Origin: Candidatus Faecousia faecipullorum
GTDB lineage: Bacteria > Bacillota > Clostridia > Oscillospirales > Oscillospiraceae
Direction of reading: 5' to 3'
Length of the DNA stretch: 21,292 nt
NCBI GenBank assembly: GCA_018710805.1
Contig: DVJG01000111.1
Coordinates: 1 to 21,292 of the forward strand
Under the pieces are notes generated by a model, which saw only the letters and a program-made list of their open reading frames with translations, ran no database searches and was not told the origin of the DNA. A program made the position numbers and the translations under genes. Position 1 is the first letter of the stretch. Each line of letters opens with the position of its first letter. Positions 1-6,995 of this stretch are shown in pieces.

Positions 1-870
1 CTCTACCGGGAAGAGGCGCTGCCCGAACTGATTGCCATTCTCCATAAAAAGCTGCAGAAGACCGAGTCGGTTATCGGCTTCAGCGATGTGAAGCCCACGG
101 TGAAGCAGCTTCCCAACGCGCTGAAAGAGGCTCGTTCTCGTTCTCACCTGTCTTTTTATGACCCGCAGCAGCGGGTTTTCTTCCAGGGCGGAGATGACAC
201 AAACTTGGCCGGCCGATTGGAGACCTGGCGCATTTCCTTCAGCAAAAAGCTGTACGCCCAGCGGTTCCGGGAGGCAGTTGCCGTGAAGGAGGAGATCTTG
301 ACAGCCATCCTTTCGGAGCGTCCCACGGAAATCGCGGAGGTCAAAAACCTGTGCGCCTTCCTGGCGACGACCCTTCTGCACTTCACCTCCGATGACTCAA
401 AGGAGCTGGAAGGCCTTGTAAAGCAGGTGGAGTTGGAAATCAAAAACAGCCGAAACATTGAGGAACTGACAAAATCCGTAAACGGAGTTTTTGCCGCCTT
501 CCTGCAGCGAGTGAACCAGGGCGGAGCCTACTCCGAGGCAATCCAAAAGGTCACGTCCTATGTCAGCGCTCACTACCAGGAAAAACTAACCCTGGCCTCT
601 GTGGCGGCTACGGTGTCCTTCAGCGCCGAATACCTGAGCCGGATGTTTGTGAAGGAGACGGGCATGAACTTTGTGACGTATCTCAATAACGTCCGGCTCC
701 AACATGCTGTCGCCATGCTGGAACACACAGATAAGCGCATCTACGAAATCGCCGAAAGTGTAGGCTATACCAGCGTCAGTTATTTTTCCACGGTGTTCAA
801 GAAAAACTTCGGCATCACGCCCAACGAATACCAAATGAAGCTGCAAAAACAGAAGGCCTCCCAGAACTAA
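1..870 (+). CDS. AraC-type regulator, probably YesN-like response regulator (5' end missing)
   Basis: The reading frame is open from base 1, so the N-terminus lies outside the window; the GTG at 88 is an internal valine codon. The last ~100 residues form a double helix-turn-helix of the AraC/XylS family: IQKVTSYVSAHYQEKLTLAS, then the EYLSRMFVKETGMNF recognition region, then IYEIAESVGYTSVSYFSTVF and a GITPNEYQ end. The stretch before it (VIGFSDVKPTVKQLPNAL, then a YDPQQRVFF segment) resembles the linker of YesN-type two-component response regulators. The receiver domain would then be upstream and is not visible. The gene ends ~270 bases before the sulfate-ester transporter operon on the same strand, so it is the obvious candidate regulator of that operon; this is inferred from position only. 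A plain AraC regulator without a receiver domain is the alternative. Confidence 0.85.
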   Translation, partial: LYREEALPELIAILHKKLQKTESVIGFSDVKPTVKQLPNALKEARSRSHLSFYDPQQRVFFQGGDDTNLAGRLETWRISFSKKLYAQRFREAVAVKEEILTAILSERPTEIAEVKNLCAFLATTLLHFTSDDSKELEGLVKQVELEIKNSRNIEELTKSVNGVFAAFLQRVNQGGAYSEAIQKVTSYVSAHYQEKLTLASVAATVSFSAEYLSRMFVKETGMNFVTYLNNVRLQHAVAMLEHTDKRIYEIAESVGYTSVSYFSTVFKKNFGITPNEYQMKLQKQKASQN

Positions 871-927
871 ATCCAAAGCCATAGCTGCCGCTTGCGGAAA
901 GGCGATAGCTATGGCTTTTGTGGATTT
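869..927 (+). terminator. Hairpin terminator after the AraC-type gene
   Basis: A 12-bp perfect stem, AAAGCCATAGCT (875-886) pairing with AGCTATGGCTTT (907-918), is followed by TTGTGGATTT. The outer AAATCC (869-874) can also pair with GGATTT (922-927), and the loop holds a small CCGC/GCGG hairpin. The T-run is short and interrupted, so termination may be partial. Confidence 0.6.
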
Positions 928-996
928 GACAGGATTTTGATGTGCTTATCCCGCTCCTTTATGTAATATAGATAAAAAGGCTTTCTGGATTTTGCT

Positions 997-1035
997 ATTT
1001 TGACAGATTGTAAAAAAAGGATGTCAAAATTTTGA
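997..1035 (+). promoter_or_regulatory. Candidate operator/promoter region of the sulfate-ester operon
   Basis: The inverted repeat ATTTTGACA (997-1005) / TGTCAAAAT (1022-1030) has a 16-base gap, and its right arm runs into a 12-bp perfect palindrome TCAAAATTTTGA (1024-1035). The left arm contains TTGACA (1000-1005), a perfect -35. The best matching -10 would fall in the right arm (CAAAAT, spacing 19), which is poor, so the promoter may need an activator. An alternative -10, TAATAT at 964-969, has no good -35. The word TGTCAAAAT recurs upstream of the flavoenzyme operon at 15827-15835. Confidence 0.35.
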
Positions 1036-1138
1036 AAGAGGAACGCTTGAAAGTGAATTTACTTTATTGGCTTGCGATGGTACCATTTTATCAGAAGGCG
1101 TGGTAAATCACGCAAAACGGAAAAAGGAGATAAACACT

Positions 1139-2209
1139 ATGAAAAAAGCACTGGCCATTCTGCTCACCCTGGCAATGGTTCTCGCTCTGGCCGCCTGCGG
1201 TGCAAAGCCCGCCGACAGCGCTCCCGCCGGAAACGCCCCCGCCGAAGAGTCTGCCTCCGCAGACCTGCCTGTTCTGAAGGTTGCCGTCATGCCCTTCCTG
1301 AACAGCTTGCCCATCAAGTACATGGTGGACAACAAGCTGGACGAAGCCAACGGCTTCAAGATTGAGACTGTCTACTTCGCCAACGGCGGCGCCATGAACG
1401 AAGCTCTGGCTGCTGACCAGTGGGAAGTTGGCACCCTGTCCGCCGCCGCTGTCAACTCCCTGGCAATCTACGGCGCTTACTGCATCGCCGACATCGGCCA
1501 CTCCGAGGGCGGCCTGTACACCTTGGTGAAGTCCGATTCCCCCATTGCCCAGGTCAAGGGCTACAACCCCTCCTATCCCGACGTCTATGGTGACCCCGAT
1601 ACCGTGAAGGGCGCCGTGGTGGCCACCAACACCGGCACCATTTCTCACCTGAACGTCAACAAGTGGCTGGAAGTGCTGGGCCTGTCCCCCGAGGACGTGG
1701 AGATCGTCAGCATGGACTTCCCCGCCGCCTATCAGGCTCTCAAGACCGGCAACTGCGATGTCGCCGCTCTGAATCCTCCCACCTCCTACACCGCCGAGAG
1801 CGAAGGCTATGTGGTCACTTCCAGCCTCAGCTCCCTGGGTGTTCCCCAGTTTGACTCCATCATCGTCTCCAACAAGGCCTTCAATGAGCGCCGGGATGTG
1901 CTGGTGAACTACGTCAAGGCCTTCTTCCAGGCCACCGACGCCCTCCAGGCTGACCCCGAAATGGCCGCTCAGGAGCTGCTGAACTGGTACACCGAGAACG
2001 GCAGCGAGACCACCATTGAGGCCTGCGCCACAGAAATCGCCACCCGTCCCTTCGTTACCAGTGAAGAGGCCAAGTCCATCACCATCGGTGAATCCGTCAG
2101 CATCACCGGCGAGTTCTGGGTCTCCCAGGAGCTGCTGGAAGAGAGCAAGTTCCCCGAAATTGCAAATCACATCGACAGCACCATTGCAAAGGAAGCTTTG
2201 GGCTTCTGA
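1139..2209 (+). CDS. ABC transporter binding lipoprotein, SsuA/TauA/NMT1-like
   Basis: A 356-residue extracytoplasmic solute-binding lipoprotein that delivers its ligand to the permeases encoded just downstream. It has a short signal peptide (MKKALAILLTLAMVLALAAC) with Cys20 as lipid anchor, an Ala/Pro/Glu-rich linker to about residue 45, then the binding domain starting LPVLKVAVMPFLNSLPIKYM. The motifs ANGGAMNEALAADQWEVG and VVATNTGTISHLNVNKWL match the type of fold used by nitrate, taurine, sulfonate and pyrimidine-precursor importers. The ATG at 1139 is chosen because it follows AAAAAGGAG and begins the signal peptide; an in-frame upstream GTG/TTG region would bury the signal. The sulfatase in the same operon points to an organic sulfate ester as ligand, though a sulfonate or another small anion cannot be excluded. 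It is the first gene of a six-gene operon, followed by a hairpin that may lower read-through. Confidence 0.88.
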   Translation: MKKALAILLTLAMVLALAACGAKPADSAPAGNAPAEESASADLPVLKVAVMPFLNSLPIKYMVDNKLDEANGFKIETVYFANGGAMNEALAADQWEVGTLSAAAVNSLAIYGAYCIADIGHSEGGLYTLVKSDSPIAQVKGYNPSYPDVYGDPDTVKGAVVATNTGTISHLNVNKWLEVLGLSPEDVEIVSMDFPAAYQALKTGNCDVAALNPPTSYTAESEGYVVTSSLSSLGVPQFDSIIVSNKAFNERRDVLVNYVKAFFQATDALQADPEMAAQELLNWYTENGSETTIEACATEIATRPFVTSEEAKSITIGESVSITGEFWVSQELLEESKFPEIANHIDSTIAKEALGF

Positions 2210-2243
2210 GATAACCTAGTCTGTTCCCTCTAACCGGGGAAAG

Positions 2244-2284
2244 AGGGCGGCAAGGCACGAACAAAAGTGTTTGCCGCCCTTTCA
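2244..2284 (+). terminator. Intercistronic hairpin / attenuator after the binding-protein gene
   Basis: Stem AGGGCGGCAA (2244-2253) pairs with TTGCCGCCCT (2271-2280), followed by TTCA rather than a long T-run. It lies between the binding-protein gene and the first permease. It probably acts as a partial terminator or an mRNA 3'-end stabiliser, giving more binding protein than membrane components, a common arrangement in ABC operons. Confidence 0.6.
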
Positions 2285-2290
2285 TCTTGA

Positions 2291-2296
2291 AAGGAG
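2291..2296 (+). promoter_or_regulatory. Ribosome binding site that selects a TTG start
   Basis: AAGGAG directly abuts the ATG at 2297 (spacing 0), which is too close, but sits 9 bases before the in-frame TTG at 2306. This makes the TTG the better start of permease 1. Confidence 0.65.
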
Positions 2297-2305
2297 ATGG
2301 CTTTT

Positions 2306-3109
2306 TTGAACGAATTCGCAAAGGAGAAACGGAGGCAGAAAATCAAGTTTGGCATTGTTTCCATTCTGTCCCTGTGTACGTTTTTCGGCGTCTGGTATCT
2401 CTGCTCCGCCGTGCTGCACCTGAAACCCGACTATGTGCTTCCCAGCCCCGTCCAGGTGGTGAAGGCTTTCATCACCAAGCTGAACACCAAGGCCCCTGAC
2501 GGCGCCACCCTGGGCGGCCACATTTTGGCAAGCTTGAAGGTGGCCCTCAGCGGCTACTTCCTGGGCGCCATCGTAGGCATCCCCCTGGGCATCGCCATGG
2601 CATGGTTCCGAAAGGTGGATATGTTTGTGACTCCTCTGTTTGACCTGATCCGCCCGGTGCCCACCATCGCCTGGATTCCGCTGATGATTCTGTGGTTTGG
2701 CATTGGCCTGGGTGCGAAAGCCGCTATTATTTTCGTGTCCGCCTTCGTGCCCTGCGTTATCAACGCCTACGCAGGCATCAAGCAGACGAAACCCGTGAAC
2801 CTTTGGGTGGCGCAGACCTTTGGCGCGTCCCGGCGGGAGATGCTCTTCACCGTGGCCATTCCCACGGCGCTGCCTCTGATTTTCACGGGGCTTCGGATTT
2901 CCCTGGGTACCGCCTGGATGACCCTCTGCGCCGCAGAAATGCTGGCCTCCAACCGTGGCCTGGGCTACATGATTCAGCTCAACCGCACCTTGGCAAGAGC
3001 TGACCTTATTGTGGTGGCCATGCTGACCATTGGCGTTATCGGTACCATCTTTACCGTTGGCCTGGATGCTCTGGAAAAGAAATTCGTGAAAGGAGGCCGC
3101 AGACGTTGA
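2306..3109 (+). CDS. ABC transporter permease 1, SsuC/TauC-like
   Basis: An integral membrane permease of 267 residues from the TTG start (270 from the badly spaced ATG at 2297). About six hydrophobic segments are visible: near residues 17-38 (FGIVSILSLCTFFGVWYLCS), SGYFLGAIVGIPLGIAMAWF, the pair VPTIAWIPLMILWFGIG and AAIIFVSAFVPCVINAY, LISLGTAWMTLCAAEML-type helices, and a last segment VVAMLTIGVIGTIFTVG. The cytoplasmic coupling loop (EAA-like) is VAQTFGASRREMLFTVAIPT. Family members carry sulfonates, taurine, nitrate or related anions across the membrane. It overlaps permease 2 by four bases (TTGA), so the two are probably made in equal amounts and form a heterodimer. Confidence 0.88.
   Translation: MNEFAKEKRRQKIKFGIVSILSLCTFFGVWYLCSAVLHLKPDYVLPSPVQVVKAFITKLNTKAPDGATLGGHILASLKVALSGYFLGAIVGIPLGIAMAWFRKVDMFVTPLFDLIRPVPTIAWIPLMILWFGIGLGAKAAIIFVSAFVPCVINAYAGIKQTKPVNLWVAQTFGASRREMLFTVAIPTALPLIFTGLRISLGTAWMTLCAAEMLASNRGLGYMIQLNRTLARADLIVVAMLTIGVIGTIFTVGLDALEKKFVKGGRRR
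3089..3096 (+). promoter_or_regulatory. Ribosome binding site for permease 2 (TTG start)
   Basis: AAAGGAGG lies 9 bases before the TTG at 3106, inside the 3' end of permease 1. No ATG or GTG is better placed. Confidence 0.7.
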
Positions 3110-3888
3110 AAAAGAAAAAATTCGATCTGGAACGGACCCTGTACGCCGTTCTGGCCATTGGCTGTTTCTTCCTTCTGTGGTGGTTTTTGACCACCTTCAC
3201 CGCAGTCAAAGAGACCACCCCCGGTCCTGTTGCGGTGCTGAAACTTCTGGGTGAATCCTTCTTCAAGCCCATCGGCGGCAAGGTCATTACCGGCCATCTG
3301 CTGACGAGCCTCCGCCGGGTCCTGGTGGGCTTCTCCGTAGCCACCCTGATCGGCATTATTCTCGGCATTGCCATGGGTACCTCTCGGTGGGCCGAGGCCA
3401 TTATCAAGCCTATTTTTGAGCTGCTGCGGCCCATTCCCCCCATTGCCTGGATTTCTCTGGTGATTCTGTTCTTCGGCATCGGGGAGACCTCCAAGTACAT
3501 CCTCTGCGGCATCGGCGCCTTTACCAACGTGACCCTGAACGCCTACACCGGCGCTCAGAACGTGGACCCGGAGCTGATTGGCTGCGCCCGGATGCTGGGC
3601 ACCAGCGAACGGGATATTTTCTTCCGGGTGATTCTGCCCTCCTGTACGCCTCAGATTTTTGCAGGTATGCAGGTGGCCCTCTCCACCAGCTGGATGGCAG
3701 TTCTGGCGGCGGAAATGGTAGGCGCTCAGGAAGGCTGCGGCTGGATGATTCAGCGAGGCAGCGATACCTTAAACATCACCCTGGTCATGGTCGGCATGAT
3801 TGTCATCGGCATCGTGGGAATGCTCCTGGCGGCGCTGATGCGTACCATTGAGAGGAGGCTGTGTTCTTGGAACATCATGGAGGAGTAA
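3106..3888 (+). CDS. ABC transporter permease 2, SsuC/TauC-like
   Basis: A 260-residue permease, paralogous to the preceding gene but clearly diverged. Hydrophobic segments include AVLAIGCFFLLWWFLTTF, LVGFSVATLIGIILGIAMG, PIAWISLVILFFGIG, YILCGIGAFTNVTLNAY and a C-terminal LVMVGMIVIGIVGMLLAALM. The EAA-like coupling loop is CARMLGTSERDIFFRVILPS. It starts with TTG at 3106 in a four-base overlap with the upstream stop codon. Its end overlaps the next gene by about 20 bases. Two unlike permeases and two unlike ATPases in one operon imply an obligate heterodimeric importer rather than the usual homodimer of this family. Confidence 0.88.
   Translation: MKKKKFDLERTLYAVLAIGCFFLLWWFLTTFTAVKETTPGPVAVLKLLGESFFKPIGGKVITGHLLTSLRRVLVGFSVATLIGIILGIAMGTSRWAEAIIKPIFELLRPIPPIAWISLVILFFGIGETSKYILCGIGAFTNVTLNAYTGAQNVDPELIGCARMLGTSERDIFFRVILPSCTPQIFAGMQVALSTSWMAVLAAEMVGAQEGCGWMIQRGSDTLNITLVMVGMIVIGIVGMLLAALMRTIERRLCSWNIMEE
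3853..3858 (+). promoter_or_regulatory. Ribosome binding site that selects the TTG start of ATPase 1
   Basis: AGGAGG is only 2 bases from the in-frame GTG at 3861 but 8 bases from the in-frame TTG at 3867. Normal spacing therefore favours TTG. Confidence 0.6.
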
Positions 3889-4643
3889 CGGGGAAGAATA
3901 TCATCTCCCTGCAAAATGTCAGTAAGACCTATATCAGCGAGCACAAGACCAACGAGGTGGTCCGGGATGTGAGCCTGGACGTTCAGGAAAACGAGTTTGT
4001 GGTACTCTTCGGACCGGGCCAGTGCGGTAAGACTACCATGATTAACCTCATTGCAGGCCTGCAGCTGCCCACCGAGGGCAAGGTCATTGTGGACGGCAAG
4101 GAAGTCACCGCGCCGGGCCCCGACCGGGGCGTAGTCTACCAGACCACCGCTCTGTTCCCCTTCTGCACCGTTATGGGCAACGTGGAATTCGGCCCCAAAA
4201 GCCAGGGCATGAAAAAGGAAGAGCGCCGGAAAAAGGCCCAGTATTTCATCGACCTGGTGGGACTGACTGGCTTTGAAAAAAGCTTTCCCAACCGCCTCAG
4301 CGGCGGTATGCGCCAGCGGGTGGGCATTGCCCGGGCCTATGCCAATGACCCCAAGGTCATGCTCATGGACGAGCCCTTCGGCCACCTGGACGCCCAGACC
4401 CGGTATATGATGGAAGAAGAACTGGAAAAGATCTGGGAAAAGGAAAAACGCACCGTGGTGTTTGTCACCAACAACAGCGAGGAAGCCGTGTACCTGGCAG
4501 ACCGCATTATTATTCTGACCAACACTCCCACCCACATCAAGCACGAGGTCAGAGTGGACCTGCCCAGACCCCGCCAGTACAGTGACCCGGAATTCCTAAA
4601 AATCCGTCGTGAGATTGAAGAAATCTGCGACGACACATTGTAA
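3867..4643 (+). CDS. ABC transporter ATPase 1, TauB/SsuB-like, H-loop His replaced by Asn
   Basis: A cytoplasmic ATPase subunit of 258 residues from TTG 3867 (260 from GTG 3861). Motifs in order: Walker A GPGQCGKTT (49-57), Q-loop YQTTALFPF, intact signature LSGGMRQRV (144-152), Walker B VMLMDEP (164-170) and D-loop HLDA. The switch region that normally reads FVTHD here reads FVTNN (199-203), so the catalytic H-loop histidine is Asn202. Walker A is also unusual, with Gln52 where Gly is common. Its own ATP site is thus expected to be weak, while it supplies a good signature motif to its partner ATPase. It overlaps the end of permease 2 and is followed after 11 bases by ATPase 2. Confidence 0.9.
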   Translation: MEHHGGVTGKNIISLQNVSKTYISEHKTNEVVRDVSLDVQENEFVVLFGPGQCGKTTMINLIAGLQLPTEGKVIVDGKEVTAPGPDRGVVYQTTALFPFCTVMGNVEFGPKSQGMKKEERRKKAQYFIDLVGLTGFEKSFPNRLSGGMRQRVGIARAYANDPKVMLMDEPFGHLDAQTRYMMEEELEKIWEKEKRTVVFVTNNSEEAVYLADRIIILTNTPTHIKHEVRVDLPRPRQYSDPEFLKIRREIEEICDDTL

Positions 4644-4654
4644 GGAGGACACTT

Positions 4655-5407
4655 ATGGAAAACAATGACGTTCTGGTGAAAGTGTCCCACATGACCAAGA
4701 AATTCGGTGACCTGCTGGTGCTGGACGACATCTCCTTCGATGTAAAGCGCGGAGAGTTCCTTTGCGTCGTAGGTCCCACAGGCTGCGGCAAGACCACGTT
4801 CCTGAACTGCCTGACGAAGCTGGGCGTCTATCAGCTGACCTCCGGCGAAATTCTCATCAACGGCGAGCCCGTAGACCTGCGAAAGCACAATGTGGCCTAC
4901 ATCTTCCAGGAGTATTCCGCATTCCCCTGGCAGACCGTGGAAGAAAACGTGGCCTATGGTCTGAAAATGAAAAAGCGTCCTGCCGCTGAGATTCGGCAGC
5001 GGGTAGATGAGATGCTGGAACTGGTGGGCCTGACGGAATACCGCAAATACTATCCCAGCCAGCTCTCCGCCAGTATGCTCCAGCGGGTCAGCATTGCCAG
5101 AGCCTTTGCCGTCCAGCCGGACCTGCTTCTGATGGACGAACCCTACGGCCAGCTGGATAACTCCCTGCGCTATAAGCTGGAAGATGAGCTCATTAAGCTC
5201 TGGCAGAAAACCGGCACCACGGTTATTTTCATCACCCATAATATTGAAGAGGCTGTGTATCTGAGCCAGCGCATTCTGGTGCTCAGCAACAAGCCCACAG
5301 GCATCAAAAAAGAAATCGAAAATACCCTGCCTCGCCCTCGGAACGTAACAGATTTGGCGTTCAACAAACTCCGGGACGAGGTTACAGACCTGATTAAGTG
5401 GTGGTAA
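4655..5407 (+). CDS. ABC transporter ATPase 2, TauB/SsuB-like, degenerate signature motif
   Basis: A second ATPase subunit, 250 residues, with a good AAGGAGG site overlapping the preceding stop codon. It has a consensus Walker A GPTGCGKTT (40-48), Q-loop IFQEYSAFPW, Walker B LLLMDEP with Glu162, and an intact H-loop His195 (FITHN). The signature reads LSASMLQRV (137-145) in place of LSGGMRQRV, so both glycines are lost. Paired with ATPase 1, this gives one complete composite site (this Walker A/B/H-loop plus the partner LSGGM) and one doubly degenerate site. The downstream sulfatase starts two bases after the stop codon, so the genes are tightly co-translated. Confidence 0.9.
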   Translation: MENNDVLVKVSHMTKKFGDLLVLDDISFDVKRGEFLCVVGPTGCGKTTFLNCLTKLGVYQLTSGEILINGEPVDLRKHNVAYIFQEYSAFPWQTVEENVAYGLKMKKRPAAEIRQRVDEMLELVGLTEYRKYYPSQLSASMLQRVSIARAFAVQPDLLLMDEPYGQLDNSLRYKLEDELIKLWQKTGTTVIFITHNIEEAVYLSQRILVLSNKPTGIKKEIENTLPRPRNVTDLAFNKLRDEVTDLIKWW

Positions 5408-5408
5408 T

Positions 5409-6878
5409 ATGGCAAAACGACCGAATATTCTGCTGATTATGGCGGACCAGCTGCGCTTTGACGCACTGGGCTGCTATGGCAACAACGAAATCCACACGCC
5501 CAACATCGACAGCCTGGCTTTGAACGGCTCCACCTTTGACAACCATTTTGTCCAGAATCCCGTGTGTTCTCCCTCCCGATGCTCCATCCTCACAGGCCGT
5601 TACCCCAAGAACCACGGCACCAGAGACAATGGCATCCCCCTGCGGGACGAGGAAGTCTGCTTCCCTGAGGTTCTGCGCAGCAGCGGCTACCTGACGGCGG
5701 CAATCGGGAAAATGCACTTCACCACCCAGTTCATGCCCAAGGAAAACGAGGAGGATGACTGGCCGGAGGACAACTACGGCTTTGATGTCATCCACACCAC
5801 CTGCGACTGCAAGACCGGCGAATATCTGACCTGGTTGAAAGAGCAGAGTCCCCGTGATTATGAAATTGTGAAAATGCAGGGCAGCCGCAAGGCCAAGGAG
5901 GACCGGGCCAGCGCCGCGGAAAAGGACACCTCCGGTGCGCCCCAGCTCTATCCCAGCGATATTGACCCCAAGTTCCACCAATCCACCTGGATTGCCGATC
6001 AAACTATCAGCCTGATTCAAAACGCCGCGGCGGATAAACCCTTCTTTGCCCTGTGCAGTTTTGTGGACCCCCACCATCCCTTCGACCCACCCAAGTCCTA
6101 CTATGAGATGTATGACCCGGATAAGCTTTCCGCCCCCACACGGCAGGAAGGAGAGCTGGAGGACAAGCCGCCTCATTTCCGCCGCCATCGGGTGGGACGC
6201 GGCTGCAGCAACGAAAAATATGACTACCGGAAATTGACGGACCGCCAGTGGGGCGAGGTCAAGGCTGCCTATTATGCCATGATTACCCTGATCGATGAGA
6301 ACGTGGGCCGCATTCTCCAGGCAATCAAAGACAAGGGAATTGAGAACGACACCCTGATCCTCTTTACCAACGACCACGGCGAGCTGTTGGGAGACCACGG
6401 CCTGCTGTTCAAGGGCCCCTTCCACTATGACTGCCTCATCAAAGCCCCTATGATTCTGTCCTGGCCCGGGGTCATTCCCAAGGGTTCCCGGTACGCCCAG
6501 ATCACAGAGCATGTGGACATTATGCCGACCATTCTGGACTTCGCTCAGGCTGGCGTGCCAAACGGCGTCCAGGGAATGTCCATGGCGCCCATTCTCCGGG
6601 GCGACCTGGGTGCAGGCAGAGACTGTGCCCTGACGGAGTTTACCTGCTACGACTGGGGCCTGAACCTCAAAACCCTCACAACCCGGGAATACAAGCTCAC
6701 CTACTATGCAGGAGAGCAGTTCGGCGAGCTTTACGACCGGAACAAGGACCCAAACGAATTCACAAACCTCTGGGACCACCCGGATTACCAGGAAGTGAAA
6801 CAAAAGCTTCTCATGCGGCTTCTGGACCGCATGGTGCAAACCGAGGACACCCTGCCTCTGAGAATTGGCAAGTATTGA
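5409..6878 (+). CDS. Type I (formylglycine) sulfatase, cytoplasmic
   Basis: A 489-residue member of the sulfatase/alkaline-phosphatase superfamily that hydrolyses sulfate esters to alcohol and inorganic sulfate. The N-terminal PNILLIMADQLR carries metal-binding Asp13. Cys53 of CSPSR (53-57) is the residue that must be oxidised to formylglycine, followed by the family continuation ILTGRYP. Further metal/active-site elements are GKMHF (100-104), DPHHPF (220-225), NDHGE (321-325) and Lys335. No signal peptide or anchor is present, so it should act inside the cell on imported substrate, fitting its place as last gene of the transporter operon. Being of the Cys type in an anaerobe, it would need an anSME-type radical-SAM maturase, which is not in this window. 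A phosphonate monoester hydrolase is the nearest alternative; the exact substrate is unknown. Confidence 0.9.
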   Translation: MAKRPNILLIMADQLRFDALGCYGNNEIHTPNIDSLALNGSTFDNHFVQNPVCSPSRCSILTGRYPKNHGTRDNGIPLRDEEVCFPEVLRSSGYLTAAIGKMHFTTQFMPKENEEDDWPEDNYGFDVIHTTCDCKTGEYLTWLKEQSPRDYEIVKMQGSRKAKEDRASAAEKDTSGAPQLYPSDIDPKFHQSTWIADQTISLIQNAAADKPFFALCSFVDPHHPFDPPKSYYEMYDPDKLSAPTRQEGELEDKPPHFRRHRVGRGCSNEKYDYRKLTDRQWGEVKAAYYAMITLIDENVGRILQAIKDKGIENDTLILFTNDHGELLGDHGLLFKGPFHYDCLIKAPMILSWPGVIPKGSRYAQITEHVDIMPTILDFAQAGVPNGVQGMSMAPILRGDLGAGRDCALTEFTCYDWGLNLKTLTTREYKLTYYAGEQFGELYDRNKDPNEFTNLWDHPDYQEVKQKLLMRLLDRMVQTEDTLPLRIGKY

Positions 6879-6898
6879 CAAAGTTTCTGTGAAAAACA

Positions 6899-6934
6899 TA
6901 CCGCCGCAGTCTGGAACTGCGGCGGTACTTTTTT
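6899..6934. terminator. Bidirectional terminator between converging operons
   Basis: An 11-bp perfect stem, TACCGCCGCAG (6899-6909) with CTGCGGCGGTA (6917-6927), is followed by CTTTTTT on the plus strand. On the minus strand it is followed by TGTTTTT, so it can end both the sulfatase operon and the minus-strand sugar operon. Confidence 0.88.
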
Positions 6935-6995
6935 GCAGCATAAAATAGCTTCCTTTATCATGACAGCCCGTTTACGGGGGAAAGGTGTCTTCCTG

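Noticed and set aside
1067..1138. Upstream in-frame extension of the first binding-protein gene by 24 codons.
   Set aside because: It would place polar residues before the lipoprotein signal peptide and lacks a ribosome site, whereas ATG 1139 has AAAAAGGAG.
2297..2299. ATG as the start of permease 1.
   Set aside because: It directly abuts AAGGAG with no spacer, while the in-frame TTG nine bases later has normal spacing.
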